From NCBI RefSeq assembly GCF_000015165.1, contig NC_009485.1:2458001-2522000 (forward strand): 64,000 bases of DNA. Direction: 5' to 3'. Within the stretch, counting starts at the first letter, position 1, and each line of letters opens with the position of its first letter. Shown piece by piece: positions 27,847 through 36,394 of this stretch. Both the position numbers and the translations under genes were made by a program. The stretch is from Bradyrhizobium sp. BTAi1. GTDB lineage: Bacteria > Pseudomonadota > Alphaproteobacteria > Rhizobiales > Xanthobacteraceae. The notes under the pieces are model-generated. The model did not search any database. It was not told the origin of the DNA and saw nothing but the letters and a program-made list of their open reading frames with translations.

Positions 27847-27858
27847 ATCGGCCGTGTT
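27833..27858 (+). promoter_or_regulatory. weak candidate EcfG-type promoter of the KaiC/kinase operon
   Basis: GGAAC at 27833-27837 is followed after 17 bases by TGTT at 27855-27858, which matches three of the four -10 bases. It overlaps a nested palindrome, so the match may be coincidental. Confidence 0.35.
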
Positions 27859-27947
27859 CCTTGTGCGGAGGAGCCGCGGGCGTCGCGTGGGGCGATCTCC
27901 GCAGCGGCGACCGATGGCGCGTCTCGCGCTGACGACGGAGTGTTCGA

Positions 27948-29474
27948 ATGACGAAGGAGCTGCCAGGCAGCCAACAGAGCGGCGAGGCCAAGATGAGCGC
28001 GCGCGTCTCGACCGGGAGTGAGGGTCTGGACGACATTCTCGGCGGCGGCTTGGACGCCAATCGGCTCTATCTCTACGAGGGGCGGCCGGGCACCGGCAAG
28101 ACCACCATCGCTTTGCAATTCCTGCTCAAGGGCCAGAGCCTGGGCGAACGCGTGCTGTACATCACCCTGTCCGAGACCAAGCGTGAGCTGGAGGTCGTGG
28201 CCCAGCGTCACGGCTGGTCGCTCGACGGCGTCGACATGTTCGAGCTGGTGCCGCCGGAGACCACGCTCGATCCGGAGCGGGAGCTCACCGTGTTCCATCC
28301 CGCCGAGGTCGAGCTCAGCGAAACTACCGGCCTGATGTTCAGAGAGGTCGAGCGCATGAACCCCGCCCGCATCGTGATCGACAGCCTGTCCGAGCTCCGC
28401 CTCCTGGCGCAGAGCCCGCTGCGCTACCGTCGCCAGGTGCTGGCGCTGAAACACTTCTTCGCCAAGCGCAACTGCACGGTCATCCTGCTCGACGATCTGT
28501 CGTCGTCGCAGGACGATCTGCAGCTGCATTCGGTGGCGCATGGTGTCGTCATCCTGGAGCAGCTTGCGATCGAATATGGCTCCGAACGCCGCCGCCTGCG
28601 CGTGATCAAGATGCGCGGCATCTCGTTCCGTGGCGGCTTCCACGATTTCACGATCAGCCAAGGCGGCCTGCGGATCTTTCCGCGCCTCGTGGCCTCGGAG
28701 CATCACCGCTCGTTCGAGGGCGAATTCACCTCCAGCGGCAATGCAGAGCTCGATCAGCTGCTGGGCGGAGGGCTGGAACGCGGCACCAATGCGTTGCTGA
28801 TCGGCGCGGCCGGTGTCGGCAAATCGTCGGTCGCGCTGAGCTATGCGATCGCGGCGGCCGAGCGCGGCGAGCATGCGGTATTCTTCGCGTTCGACGAGGG
28901 CCGCGGCACCGTGGAAGCGCGCGCGCGCACGCTCGGCCTGCCGCTGCAGCGGCACCTGGATTCGGGCCTGATCCGTTTCCAGCAGGTCGATCCGGCCGAG
29001 CTGTCGCCGGGCGAGTTCGGCGCGATCGTCCGGCGCAGCGTCGAGCACGACAATGCGCGTATCATCATCATCGACAGCCTCAACGGCTATCTCAACGCGA
29101 TGCCAGATGAGCGCTTCCTGATCCTGCAGATGCACGAGCTGCTGAGCTATCTCGCCCAGCAGGGCGTGTTGACCATCCTCGTGCTCGCGCAACACGGCCT
29201 GGTCGGGCCGATGGATACACCGCTGGACATCAGCTATCTCAGCGACGCCGTGCTGATGCTGCGCTATTTCGAGGTGGCGGGGACGGTCCGCCGCGCGTTG
29301 TCCGTCGTCAAGAAGCGGAGCGGGCATCACGAGCATACGATCCGCGAGTTCCGCTTGAGCGGCGCGGGCCTCTCGCTCGGGCCGCCGCTCACCGAGTTCA
29401 GCGGGATCTTCACGGGCAACCCGCATTATGCGGGCAGCGTCCTCCCTGAGCGGGGCACGCCAGATGAGCACTGA
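27948..29474 (+). CDS. KaiC-like double-ATPase signalling protein
   Basis: This 508-residue protein has two tandem RecA/KaiC ATPase domains. Domain 1 (about 20-245) has Walker A GRPGTGKTT and Walker B-like RIVIDSLSELR; domain 2 (about 255-490) has GAAGVGKSS and RIIIIDSLNGYL. The paired catalytic Glu of cyanobacterial KaiC is SE in domain 1 (TLSETKRE) and DE in domain 2 (AFDEGRG), so ATPase or kinase chemistry may differ. No KaiA or KaiB gene is adjacent. The ATG at 27948 follows a region with a nested palindrome. Its 3' end overlaps a hybrid histidine kinase gene by 11 bases, pointing to a KaiC-kinase signalling pair of unknown input. Confidence 0.87.
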   Translation: MTKELPGSQQSGEAKMSARVSTGSEGLDDILGGGLDANRLYLYEGRPGTGKTTIALQFLLKGQSLGERVLYITLSETKRELEVVAQRHGWSLDGVDMFELVPPETTLDPERELTVFHPAEVELSETTGLMFREVERMNPARIVIDSLSELRLLAQSPLRYRRQVLALKHFFAKRNCTVILLDDLSSSQDDLQLHSVAHGVVILEQLAIEYGSERRRLRVIKMRGISFRGGFHDFTISQGGLRIFPRLVASEHHRSFEGEFTSSGNAELDQLLGGGLERGTNALLIGAAGVGKSSVALSYAIAAAERGEHAVFFAFDEGRGTVEARARTLGLPLQRHLDSGLIRFQQVDPAELSPGEFGAIVRRSVEHDNARIIIIDSLNGYLNAMPDERFLILQMHELLSYLAQQGVLTILVLAQHGLVGPMDTPLDISYLSDAVLMLRYFEVAGTVRRALSVVKKRSGHHEHTIREFRLSGAGLSLGPPLTEFSGIFTGNPHYAGSVLPERGTPDEH

Positions 29475-31158
29475 GCTGGATCAGCGTGTGCTCGTCTTCG
29501 CTCCGATCGGACGCGACGGTCCGGCGTCCGCGGAGCTGCTTCGGAGCACGAAGCTCGCAACCCGGGTCTGCGCCTCGCTCGCCGAGCTGGTCGATGAATT
29601 GAGCGCCGGGGTCGGCGCGGTCGTGGTGGCGGAAGAGGGACTGTTTGCCAAGGACACGGCCGGGCTCACGCAATGGGTCGCGCGGCAGGCGGCCTGGTCG
29701 GACCTGCCCTTCATCGTGCTGACGAGCCACCGCGAGCAACCCGCGGTCGCCGCGTGGCGGCGCAACCTGGTGGCCGCGCTCCGCAACGTTTCGCTGCTCG
29801 AGCGGCCGATCCAGCCGATCACGCTGATGAGCGCCGTGCAGTCGGCATTGCGGGCGCGGCGCCGCCAATATGAGATCCGCACGCTGATCGAGGCGCGCGA
29901 GCAGACGGCGCAGCAGCTCGAACGGCTGGTGGTGGAGCGGACCCGCGCGCTGGCCGAATCCAACGAGCAGCTCCGCGTCGAGATGGCGGAACGGGCGCGC
30001 GTCGAGGAGACGCTGCGCCAGGCGCAGAAGATCGAGGCGATCGGCCGGCTGACGGGCGGCGTGGCGCATGATTTCAACAATCTTCTGATGGTGATCTCCG
30101 GCGGGCTCGACATGCTGGACCGCCAGGCCGATCCCGCGCGGCGTCGGCGTCTGATGGACGGCATGATCCAGGCGGCGCAGCGCGGCGCCAGCCTGACCCG
30201 GCAATTGCTGGCCTTCTCGCGCCGGCAGGAGCTGCGGCCTGAACCGGTCGACATCGCCCGCCAGATCGGCGGCATGCGCGAACTGCTCGATCGCAGCCTG
30301 CGCGGCGACGTCCATGTAATGTTCGATTTTCCCGACACGCTCTGGCCGGTCGAGGTCGATCCCGGCGAGCTCGAGCTGGTGGTGCTCAATCTCGCCGTCA
30401 ACGCGCGCGATGCGATGCCGACCGGCGGCACGATCGTGGTCCGCGGCGAGAACCTGCCGAATTGGAAGGATGACGAGGTCGCGGGCGACTATGTCCGCCT
30501 GTCGGTGGTCGACACCGGCACCGGCATGACCGACGATGTCCGCCTTCGCGTCTTCGAGCCGTTCTTCACGACCAAGGATATTGGCAAGGGCAGCGGGCTG
30601 GGGCTGGCCCAGGTCTATGGCTTTGCCAAGCAGTCGCGAGGCTCGGTGTGCATCGACTCGGAGGTCGGCCGGGGGACCGCGATCGCCCTGTACCTTCCGC
30701 GCTCCGAGCACGCCGCATCCGGCCGTCAGCACCATCTCGTCGACCTGCACCGGCCGCGACTCCGGCGTCGCGACGAGGGCCGGATCCTGCTGGTCGAGGA
30801 CGATGACGAGGTCGCCGCGCTGGTCAGCGAGATGCTGCGCCAGCTGGGCTATGAGGTGACCCGCGCAGCCAGCGCGGCCGCCGCGCTCGGCGCGCTCGCC
30901 GATGGACGCGCGGTCGATCTGGTATTCTCCGACGTCATGATGCCCGGCGGCATGAATGGCGTCGAGCTCGCCCGCGAGATCCAGAAGCGGCGCGGCGATG
31001 TGCCGATCCTGCTGACCAGCGGCTATTCGGGGGCCGCCGTGCACGCCGCCAAGGAGGCGGGCGTCAGGATCCTGTCGAAGCCCTACCGGATCGACGAGCT
31101 GGCTGCGGCCCTCGATGCCGCCAAGGCCGAGACCGTCTGGTCCGGCACGGGCAGCTGA
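29464..31158 (+). CDS. hybrid histidine kinase with pseudo-receiver N-terminus
   Basis: This 564-residue cytoplasmic signalling protein is organised as follows. Residues about 5-125 are receiver-like, but the phospho-acceptor position reads VVVAEEGLF with no Asp, and the usual Lys-Pro is ERP. A coiled coil follows (about 135-190). Next is a HisKA domain with VAHDFNN as H-box near residue 200, then a HATPase with NARDAMPTGG, DTGTGM and GKGSGLGLAQVYG. A true C-terminal receiver (about 440-560) has LLVEDDDEV, FSDVMMPGG and SKPYR. There is no membrane segment. The ATG at 29464 lies inside the end of the KaiC-like gene, so translation is coupled. Phosphate probably moves from His to the C-terminal Asp and on to a partner elsewhere. 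Confidence 0.9.
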   Translation: MSTELDQRVLVFAPIGRDGPASAELLRSTKLATRVCASLAELVDELSAGVGAVVVAEEGLFAKDTAGLTQWVARQAAWSDLPFIVLTSHREQPAVAAWRRNLVAALRNVSLLERPIQPITLMSAVQSALRARRRQYEIRTLIEAREQTAQQLERLVVERTRALAESNEQLRVEMAERARVEETLRQAQKIEAIGRLTGGVAHDFNNLLMVISGGLDMLDRQADPARRRRLMDGMIQAAQRGASLTRQLLAFSRRQELRPEPVDIARQIGGMRELLDRSLRGDVHVMFDFPDTLWPVEVDPGELELVVLNLAVNARDAMPTGGTIVVRGENLPNWKDDEVAGDYVRLSVVDTGTGMTDDVRLRVFEPFFTTKDIGKGSGLGLAQVYGFAKQSRGSVCIDSEVGRGTAIALYLPRSEHAASGRQHHLVDLHRPRLRRRDEGRILLVEDDDEVAALVSEMLRQLGYEVTRAASAAAALGALADGRAVDLVFSDVMMPGGMNGVELAREIQKRRGDVPILLTSGYSGAAVHAAKEAGVRILSKPYRIDELAAALDAAKAETVWSGTGS

Positions 31159-31167
31159 GCCTGCGGC

Positions 31168-32571
31168 TCACGACGACAGCAGGGGCGGCGCCTCGGCGGC
31201 GGCGTGTTCGACCGCGGCGGCGGCATCCAGCACGAGGTCCTCGCGGAAGCGCGGACCGACGATCTGGACTCCGATCGGAATGCCCTCATGCACGCCGGTC
31301 GGCACGCTGATCGAGGGCAGCCCGAGATAGGCGGTCGCGAACAGGAAGACATGCGAGCGATACAGCCGGTCGACGCTGGCCTCGCTTTCGATGTCGACTC
31401 CGTAGGGCAGGGCGGTCTCCATCGCCACCGGACACAGCACCAGCGGATGCTCCTGCATGAACGCCTGCCAGCGCCGCAGATAGGTCGCGCGCGCCGCTGA
31501 CAGCTGCATCAGTGAGGGGACGTCGAGCTCCGGCGTGCGAGCCATCATCAATGCGAAGGCGCGGCGCGCCAGCGCGTCGCCATGCTGCTCGATCTGCGCC
31601 GACAGCGTCAGGCGCGCCTCGCCTTGGGCGAAATCATTCCATGCCTTGGCGGCCGCGGCGACGTCCGGCGGATCGCGCCAGCTGACCTCGTAACCGGCGC
31701 GATGCAGGATCGCCGCCGCCTTGCGCACGGCGGCCTCCACCTCCGGCGCGATGCCGACCCCGGCCGGATCGAGACAGACGGCGACCCCGGGATGATCGCG
31801 GCGCGGCCCTTCCAGCGGCATCGCCACGTGCCAGGGATCGCGCGGATCGGGGGCAGCCATCGCCGCGAGCGCGAGCCGCGCGTCAGCGACGTTGCGCGTG
31901 ATCGCGCCCTGCACCGAGATCAGCTGCAGCGACAATTGCCGCTCGCTCGGCGCGGTGCCGTTGAAGGCGGGCACGCGGCCGAAGGACGGGCGCAGGCCGA
32001 CGGTGCCGGTGCAGTAGGCCGGATAGCGGATCGAGCCGCCGCCGTCATTGCCATGGGCGATGGCGCACATGCCGGTGGCCGCAGCTACCGCCGCGCCGCC
32101 GCTCGAGCCGCCCGGGGTGCGGTCGGGCCGCCATGGATTGAGCGTGCGCCCATGCAGCTCATTGTCGGTGAACCAGCGCATCGAGAACGCCGGCGTGTTG
32201 GTGCGCCCGATGATGACCGCGCCGGCGCGGCGGAGATTGGCCACCACGGGCGCGTCGTCCTTGGCGATATTGTCCTTGAACGCGACGATGCCATTGGTGG
32301 TCGGCAGCCCCGCTTGGTCGACATTGATCTTGGTCGTCACCGGCACGCCGTGCAGCGGGCCGAGCGTGGTCCCCGCCGCCACCATGTGGTCGGCGAGGTC
32401 GGCGGCCGCGAGTGCATCGTCGGCCTGCACCGACACCACGGCATTCAGTTCGGGGTTGATCGAAGCGATCCGGTCGAGACACGCCGTCACCGCCTCGCGG
32501 CTCGTGATCTCCTTGTTGCGGATGGCGGAAGCGAGTTGCGTGGCCGACCAGCGCCACAGCGGCATATCCAT
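31168..32571 (-). CDS. amidase signature family protein
   Basis: This 467-residue amidohydrolase of the amidase signature family has the Ser-cisSer-Lys catalytic triad. Lys lies in VPVTTKINVD near residue 81, the cis-Ser in TPGGSSGGAAVAAATG near 156, and the nucleophilic Ser in GGSIRYPAYCTGTVGLRPS near 180. The first 20 residues begin the usual SATQLASAIRNKEITS helix. Substrates of the family range from short-chain amides to indoleacetamide and ureidoacids, and nothing here decides. The gene is convergent with the hybrid kinase, 9 bases away, and has about 270 bases of non-coding DNA upstream. No transporter or GatB/C partner is adjacent, so it is not the tRNA amidotransferase. Confidence 0.88.
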   Translation of the reverse strand: MDMPLWRWSATQLASAIRNKEITSREAVTACLDRIASINPELNAVVSVQADDALAAADLADHMVAAGTTLGPLHGVPVTTKINVDQAGLPTTNGIVAFKDNIAKDDAPVVANLRRAGAVIIGRTNTPAFSMRWFTDNELHGRTLNPWRPDRTPGGSSGGAAVAAATGMCAIAHGNDGGGSIRYPAYCTGTVGLRPSFGRVPAFNGTAPSERQLSLQLISVQGAITRNVADARLALAAMAAPDPRDPWHVAMPLEGPRRDHPGVAVCLDPAGVGIAPEVEAAVRKAAAILHRAGYEVSWRDPPDVAAAAKAWNDFAQGEARLTLSAQIEQHGDALARRAFALMMARTPELDVPSLMQLSAARATYLRRWQAFMQEHPLVLCPVAMETALPYGVDIESEASVDRLYRSHVFLFATAYLGLPSISVPTGVHEGIPIGVQIVGPRFREDLVLDAAAAVEHAAAEAPPLLSS

Positions 32572-32844
32572 GTGAAAACGAACCTCTGCAATCAGACGAA
32601 GCGATGTCCTGCGGCATCAGCCGCGGAGCGGCTCACATTAAGTCCGAGTCGCCGTCATGAATAGGGAATCTGCTCTCCGCGGCGGCGTGTCGCTGACCGC
32701 TTGGGTCTGCTTTGCGGCTGCTCGCGCGCTTCGCCTCGCGTGCTGCAAATCAGTCCTGCATGAAACGCGGAGCGATTTTGATATGCCGCAACAACAGCAG
32801 CTCTCCGTTCTGGAACATTGCCTTCATCAGAAAGGAGATGAGTC

Positions 32845-33315
32845 ATGTGGCTCACCAAGGACGACTTCCGTATCAAGGCGGATAATTTTGATTTAACGAA
32901 TGGCATGAACATTCTTCGCATTATGTGCGGGCTGTTTTTGTTTCCGCATGTTGCCGGGAAATTCGCCGGCGGTGCGGTGTCGGCGGCGACCGCCGGCTTC
33001 TTTGCCAAGGCTGGTTTTCATCCGCCGGAAGTCTGGGTGGTGCTCGCCGCAGCCTCCGAATGCGCCGCGGGGGTGGCATTGGTGCTCGGGATCTGCACGC
33101 GCTTTGCTGCGCTGGGGGCCACTGTGCTGCTGTTGTTCGCGGTCTATGCGTTGCAGGTGGTCAAGGGCTTCGGCTGGACCTGGAACACCGGCGGCTACGA
33201 ATATCCTGTGTTCTGGGCGATCACCTCGTTCGTGGTCGCGATCGAAGCCTGGAAGGTGCATCTGGCACAGGCCAAGCCCCGCGTGCCCGCAATCCAGGCC
33301 AGCGCTGCGGCGTGA
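32845..33315 (+). CDS. DoxX family membrane protein
   Basis: This 156-residue membrane protein of the DoxX family has four hydrophobic helices: about 22-42, 60-82, 85-105 and 120-140. The conserved elements are GLFLFPHVAGKF, the acidic residue in AASECAAGVALVLG, and CTRFAALGA. The family includes subunits of thiosulfate:quinone oxidoreductase and stress-linked membrane proteins, but most members have no defined role. The ribosome site AGGAG lies 8 bases before the ATG. It is a single gene with a well-formed terminator 46 bases after its stop. Confidence 0.85.
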   Translation: MWLTKDDFRIKADNFDLTNGMNILRIMCGLFLFPHVAGKFAGGAVSAATAGFFAKAGFHPPEVWVVLAAASECAAGVALVLGICTRFAALGATVLLLFAVYALQVVKGFGWTWNTGGYEYPVFWAITSFVVAIEAWKVHLAQAKPRVPAIQASAAA

Positions 33316-33360
33316 CGCTGCGCTTCGCGATGACGAACTGACGTGGACAACATCGGGCAG

Positions 33361-33392
33361 AACGGCCGCCTCACGGGCGGCCGTTTCGTTTG
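33361..33392 (+). terminator. rho-independent terminator after the DoxX gene
   Basis: AACGGCCGCC and GGCGGCCGTT form a perfect 10-base stem with a 5-base loop (33361-33385), followed by TCGTTTG, a modest T-rich tail on the plus strand. Confidence 0.75.
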
Positions 33393-33580
33393 TCATCGCC
33401 GCTCGAGATCGGAGGTCTGCCGATGCTGTCGATCGAGCGGCACGCGACCATCACGGCACGCCGCACTGGCAACAGCAGCGGTCACGATGGTCCGCGAGCA
33501 CGTGGTCCGGAATAATTGACAGCTTGAACTCGGACACACTTGCTCGCATTGTCTCCGCCGTCACCGCGGAGGAAACCCGC

Positions 33581-33733
33581 ATGGAACGCTATATCCGCGA
33601 CGAGAATATTCGTCGTTTCCGTCAGCTGCTCGAGGCTGAAACGGATCAGCAGAAGCGCAGAATCCTACAAGAGTTACTCGCGGCCGAGGAGGACCGGCAG
33701 GTTCCCTCGGTTCCAGGCGGTCCGATCGACTGA
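33581..33733 (+). CDS. small hypothetical protein (50 residues)
   Basis: This 50-residue protein reads MERYIRDENIRRFRQLL and continues with a charged helical stretch ending in VPSVPGGPID. GGAGGAA lies 8 bases before the ATG at 33581, a very strong ribosome site. It is predicted to be a helical, highly charged peptide with no membrane segment. I recall similar small proteins from other rhizobia, where they are of unknown function. It stands alone between the DoxX terminator and a zinc-ribbon gene on the other strand. Confidence 0.68.
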   Translation: MERYIRDENIRRFRQLLEAETDQQKRRILQELLAAEEDRQVPSVPGGPID

Positions 33734-33738
33734 GACGA

Positions 33739-33927
33739 TCAGCGACCGGGTGCCAGCCAGTTGAGAGTTCCGCACGCGGAACATTTGAACATGCGCTCGG
33801 CCTCCCCGGTACGGGGATTGAGGATGCTGCGGATGGACCCCGCAGGGTGACCGCAACTGCGGCAAGGCGGCAGATCAGTCTGATTGCCGCGTGAAGTACT
33901 GTGGTTGGTGTTCGACGCGTCTGACAT
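33739..33927 (-). CDS. small zinc-ribbon protein
   Basis: This 62-residue protein has two Cys pairs, CRSCGHPAG near residue 22 and FKCSACGTLNW near residue 48, separated by about 25 residues: a zinc ribbon. The N-terminal 17 residues are Ser/Thr/Asn-rich and probably flexible. The ATG at 33927 gives the most compact protein, and the longer upstream frame lacks any feature. It may bind nucleic acid or act as a small adaptor; nothing in the surroundings decides. Its stop is 5 bases from the stop of the convergent 50-residue gene. Confidence 0.6.
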   Translation of the reverse strand: MSDASNTNHSTSRGNQTDLPPCRSCGHPAGSIRSILNPRTGEAERMFKCSACGTLNWLAPGR

Positions 33928-34105
33928 CACGATCCCAAAACTGTCGAGATCAATCGACGGATCAGTCCGACAATACAATTCGGGACAATACGGAGCTCAT
34001 TCGGCCAAACCGTGCCGACACGACGGCGGTCCTTGGCCTCGTCATTGGCATCGCTGCCAGACCAACGTTATCACGGCGACATCTGTTGCTGCCATGGTCG
34101 GGGAC

Positions 34106-34675
34106 ATGACAAGCTGTCGTATTCACATCACGGGGGCGTCGGGCTCGGGCACGACCACTCTTGGCCGGGCCGTGGCTTCGGCGCTGGCCGTCCCGCATCA
34201 TGACACGGACGACTACATCTGGGTGCCGACCGAACCACCTTACGCCGAATTGCGTCCCGCCGCCGAGCGGTTGCGTCTGATGATGGCGATGTTCCTGCCG
34301 CGGGGGCGCTGGGTGCTGAGCGGATCCTTGCAGGGCTGGGGCGACCCGCTGATCGCGCATTTCGATCTCGTCGTCTTCATCACCATCGCGAAAGAGCTTC
34401 GGCTGCAGCGTTTGCGGGTCCGCGAGGTCACCCGCTACGGCGCGGAAGCGGTGGCGCCGGGCGGCGCGCGTCATCGCGAAACCGAAGAGTTCGTCGCCTG
34501 GGCAGCGGCCTATGACGAGGCCGACATCGGCACGAGCCGCACCCTGGCGAAACATGAGACGTGGCTAAGCGATCTTCCTTGTCCTGTGCTGCGCCTGGAC
34601 GGGGCCAAGCCTCTGGAGGAACTGACGGCGCAGGTCTTGTCCTCGACGTCACGCGCGCCCCGTGTCGATGGCTGA
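34106..34675 (+). CDS. P-loop nucleotide kinase-like protein
   Basis: This 189-residue P-loop protein starts MTSCRIHITGASGSGTTTLG, with Walker A GASGSGTTT within the first 20 residues, as in adenylate kinases and small AAA-type kinases. Then follow DTDDYIWVPTEPPY (an acceptor-binding-like acidic pair) and RWVLSGSLQGWG. A positively charged lid-like segment with RLRVREVTRYG lies near residue 110. The acceptor is unknown. I prefer the ATG at 34106, with GGGG 2-5 bases upstream, over the ATG at 34094 four codons earlier. The gene is convergent with cysE and has no operon partner. Confidence 0.75.
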   Translation: MTSCRIHITGASGSGTTTLGRAVASALAVPHHDTDDYIWVPTEPPYAELRPAAERLRLMMAMFLPRGRWVLSGSLQGWGDPLIAHFDLVVFITIAKELRLQRLRVREVTRYGAEAVAPGGARHRETEEFVAWAAAYDEADIGTSRTLAKHETWLSDLPCPVLRLDGAKPLEELTAQVLSSTSRAPRVDG

Positions 34676-34697
34676 CGGCCTGTGCGTCAGCGCAGTC

Positions 34698-35489
34698 TCA
34701 TGATGTGGCGTCGAGCGGCGTTGCTCCGGACGATATCGGCTGCTGCGGACAATTCGTCAGCCGGGCCGGCGCGCCCACCGCGGTGCAGCCGGCCGGAACA
34801 TCGGCGGTGACGAGGGCGCCAGCGCCGATCTTGGCGAAGTCGCCGATCGCGACGTTGCCGAGGATCGTCGCGCCCGACGAGATCAGCACGCCATGGCCGA
34901 CCCGCGGGCTGCGGCCGGGCAGCGCATCCTGGCGTCCGATCGTGACGTTCTGCAGGATCGTCACGTCGTCGCCGATGGCAGCGAAGGCGCCGATGACGAT
35001 GCCGGTGGCATGATCGAGAAACACCGACGTCCCGATCGTCGCCGAGGGATGGATGCTCACCTGCAACGATGTCGAGGACTCGGCCTGAAGCAGCAGCGCG
35101 AGGTCGAACCGTTCGTGGCGCCAGAGCCAGTGCGCGACACGAAACGCCTGCAACGCGACGTAGCCCTTGTAGTTCAGCAGCGGCGGCAGCAGCGCCGTGG
35201 TCGCCGGATCATGGGCCGCGATCGCGCCGAGATCACGGCTCGCGGCCTCGACAAGCGCTGGCGCCGCGGCATGGGCCTCGCGTGCGACTGCCGCAAACCG
35301 GGCGCGCTCGGATGCCGTCTTGCCCAGGCGAACCCCGATCTGATGCGCCACCACGCTGCCGAGATCGGGATGATCGAGGATCGCAGCCGCCAAGGCCTGG
35401 CCGAAGACCGGATCGCGCGCCGCCGCCAGCTGAGCCTCGTGACGGAGCGATGACCAGAGTTCGGTGAGGATTGCGCGCGTGTCGGCCAT
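34698..35489 (-). CDS. cysE: serine O-acetyltransferase
   Basis: This enzyme acetylates L-serine with acetyl-CoA, the first step of cysteine synthesis. The 263-residue protein has the N-terminal helical SATase domain (residues about 1-135, starting ILTELWSSLRHEA) followed by the left-handed beta-helix with hexapeptide repeats and the active-site strand FLDHATGIVIG near residue 158, including the catalytic His. The segment that usually reads GETAVIG is GAFAAIG here. Then come ILQNVTIG, ISSGATILGNVAIG and AVGAPARL. The C-terminal tail of about 20 residues could dock into cysteine synthase. It is not adjacent to cysK. Confidence 0.92.
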   Translation of the reverse strand: MADTRAILTELWSSLRHEAQLAAARDPVFGQALAAAILDHPDLGSVVAHQIGVRLGKTASERARFAAVAREAHAAAPALVEAASRDLGAIAAHDPATTALLPPLLNYKGYVALQAFRVAHWLWRHERFDLALLLQAESSTSLQVSIHPSATIGTSVFLDHATGIVIGAFAAIGDDVTILQNVTIGRQDALPGRSPRVGHGVLISSGATILGNVAIGDFAKIGAGALVTADVPAGCTAVGAPARLTNCPQQPISSGATPLDATS

Positions 35490-35555
35490 GGTCCCGGTGC
35501 CTCGTTGCGGAGCGGCCGGCAGCCTAGCAGATCGGGCCGCGGTTCGCGCCCCGGC

Positions 35556-36005
35556 TCACGACCAGCCCTCGCTGAAATATGTGCCACGCGACGGCCCGAT
35601 CCCGATCAGGCACTGGATGGCAACGCCGATGTACCCCACCAATCCCTGCGGAAGGCAATCGAGCGGAAAGAACTGCAGGCCGTCGCTCTTGTCGGGCTCG
35701 CAGATGCGCGGCTCGCCGCTGAATCCATCCGTGGTGAAGAAGAGGTCGACAATGCTGCGGTCGGTCCGCCGGTGCATGGCGCAGACGAATCGCCAGGCGT
35801 CCTCGGCGACGATCAGGCGGGTCTCCTCGAACAGCTCACGTGATGCCGCCGCAACGGCGTCTTCGCCCTCATTGACGTGCCCGGAGGGCAGGGCCCATTG
35901 GCCATCCAAATAGCCGGTGTTGAAGCGCCGCTGCAGCAGGATTGCGTCGTCGGCGCGCACCAGGCAATAGGATGCGAGATACGGGCGCTGATGTTCAACG
36001 ATCAT
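35556..36005 (-). CDS. Nudix hydrolase
   Basis: This 149-residue protein has a Nudix box GHVNEGEDAVAAASRELFEE near residues 40-59. The next residues are TR, where the canonical motif has a Gly after the Glu pair and one variable residue, so the final Gly is replaced. The metal-binding Glu residues are intact. The preceding strand ILLQRR and following WRFVCAMHRR suggest the MutT-like group. The substrate is unknown. The ATG at 36005 gives a compact domain; an upstream extension is Ser/Pro-rich and improbable. The gene is divergent from a GNAT gene across a 389-base non-coding region. Confidence 0.82.
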   Translation of the reverse strand: MIVEHQRPYLASYCLVRADDAILLQRRFNTGYLDGQWALPSGHVNEGEDAVAAASRELFEETRLIVAEDAWRFVCAMHRRTDRSIVDLFFTTDGFSGEPRICEPDKSDGLQFFPLDCLPQGLVGYIGVAIQCLIGIGPSRGTYFSEGWS

Positions 36006-36394
36006 TTGCAAATGTCCTGATGCGCGAGATTTCGGTGCAAGCTGAGATCTCGGTGACAGCACATTCACGTCTGCTGGTCCCGACATGCTGCTGATCGCCA
36101 ATGGTCGCATCCCGCAACAACGTTCCGTCGGATGGGAGACATCTCCTGGAATTCAGTGTTCGGCCCCTTGCGCCCAGTCTGGCCTTCGCCAGGGACAACA
36201 GCGCCAGCACGCGAAGGTCAGACATCGGCCGCTTCCCTTGCGCTGCAGCGCATGCGACATCTCGGCCGACTCTTGGCATTCGTCATCGCCGTTCGCAAGC
36301 CTTAGCCTTCGGGCTCTTCCACGAGTTGTGGTGACGGGGGGAATGGAGGTGCCTGGTTGTAAGATGTCGCCATCCACCGACGGAGCACCGACCA
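36006..36394. other. 389-base stretch without a gene
   Basis: This region lies between the divergent Nudix and GNAT genes. Short open frames exist on both strands but lack ribosome sites and family resemblance. Presumably it holds both promoters; no recognisable element was found. Confidence 0.5.

Noticed and set aside
27654..29471. A minus-strand open frame of about 600 codons opposite the KaiC-like gene
   Set aside because: Antisense to two Walker-motif ATPase domains; composition is typical of a reversed GC-rich gene.
27948..29474. A genuine circadian KaiABC clock
   Set aside because: Only a KaiC-like protein is present, its catalytic Glu pairs are altered, and no KaiA or KaiB gene is adjacent.
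29410..31044. A minus-strand open frame of about 540 codons opposite the hybrid kinase
   Set aside because: The kinase has H-box, ATPase and receiver motifs in the other direction; the shadow has none.
31168..32571. GatA subunit of the glutamyl-tRNA amidotransferase
   Set aside because: The protein is an amidase of similar size but lacks GatB and GatC neighbours, and its surroundings give no translation link.
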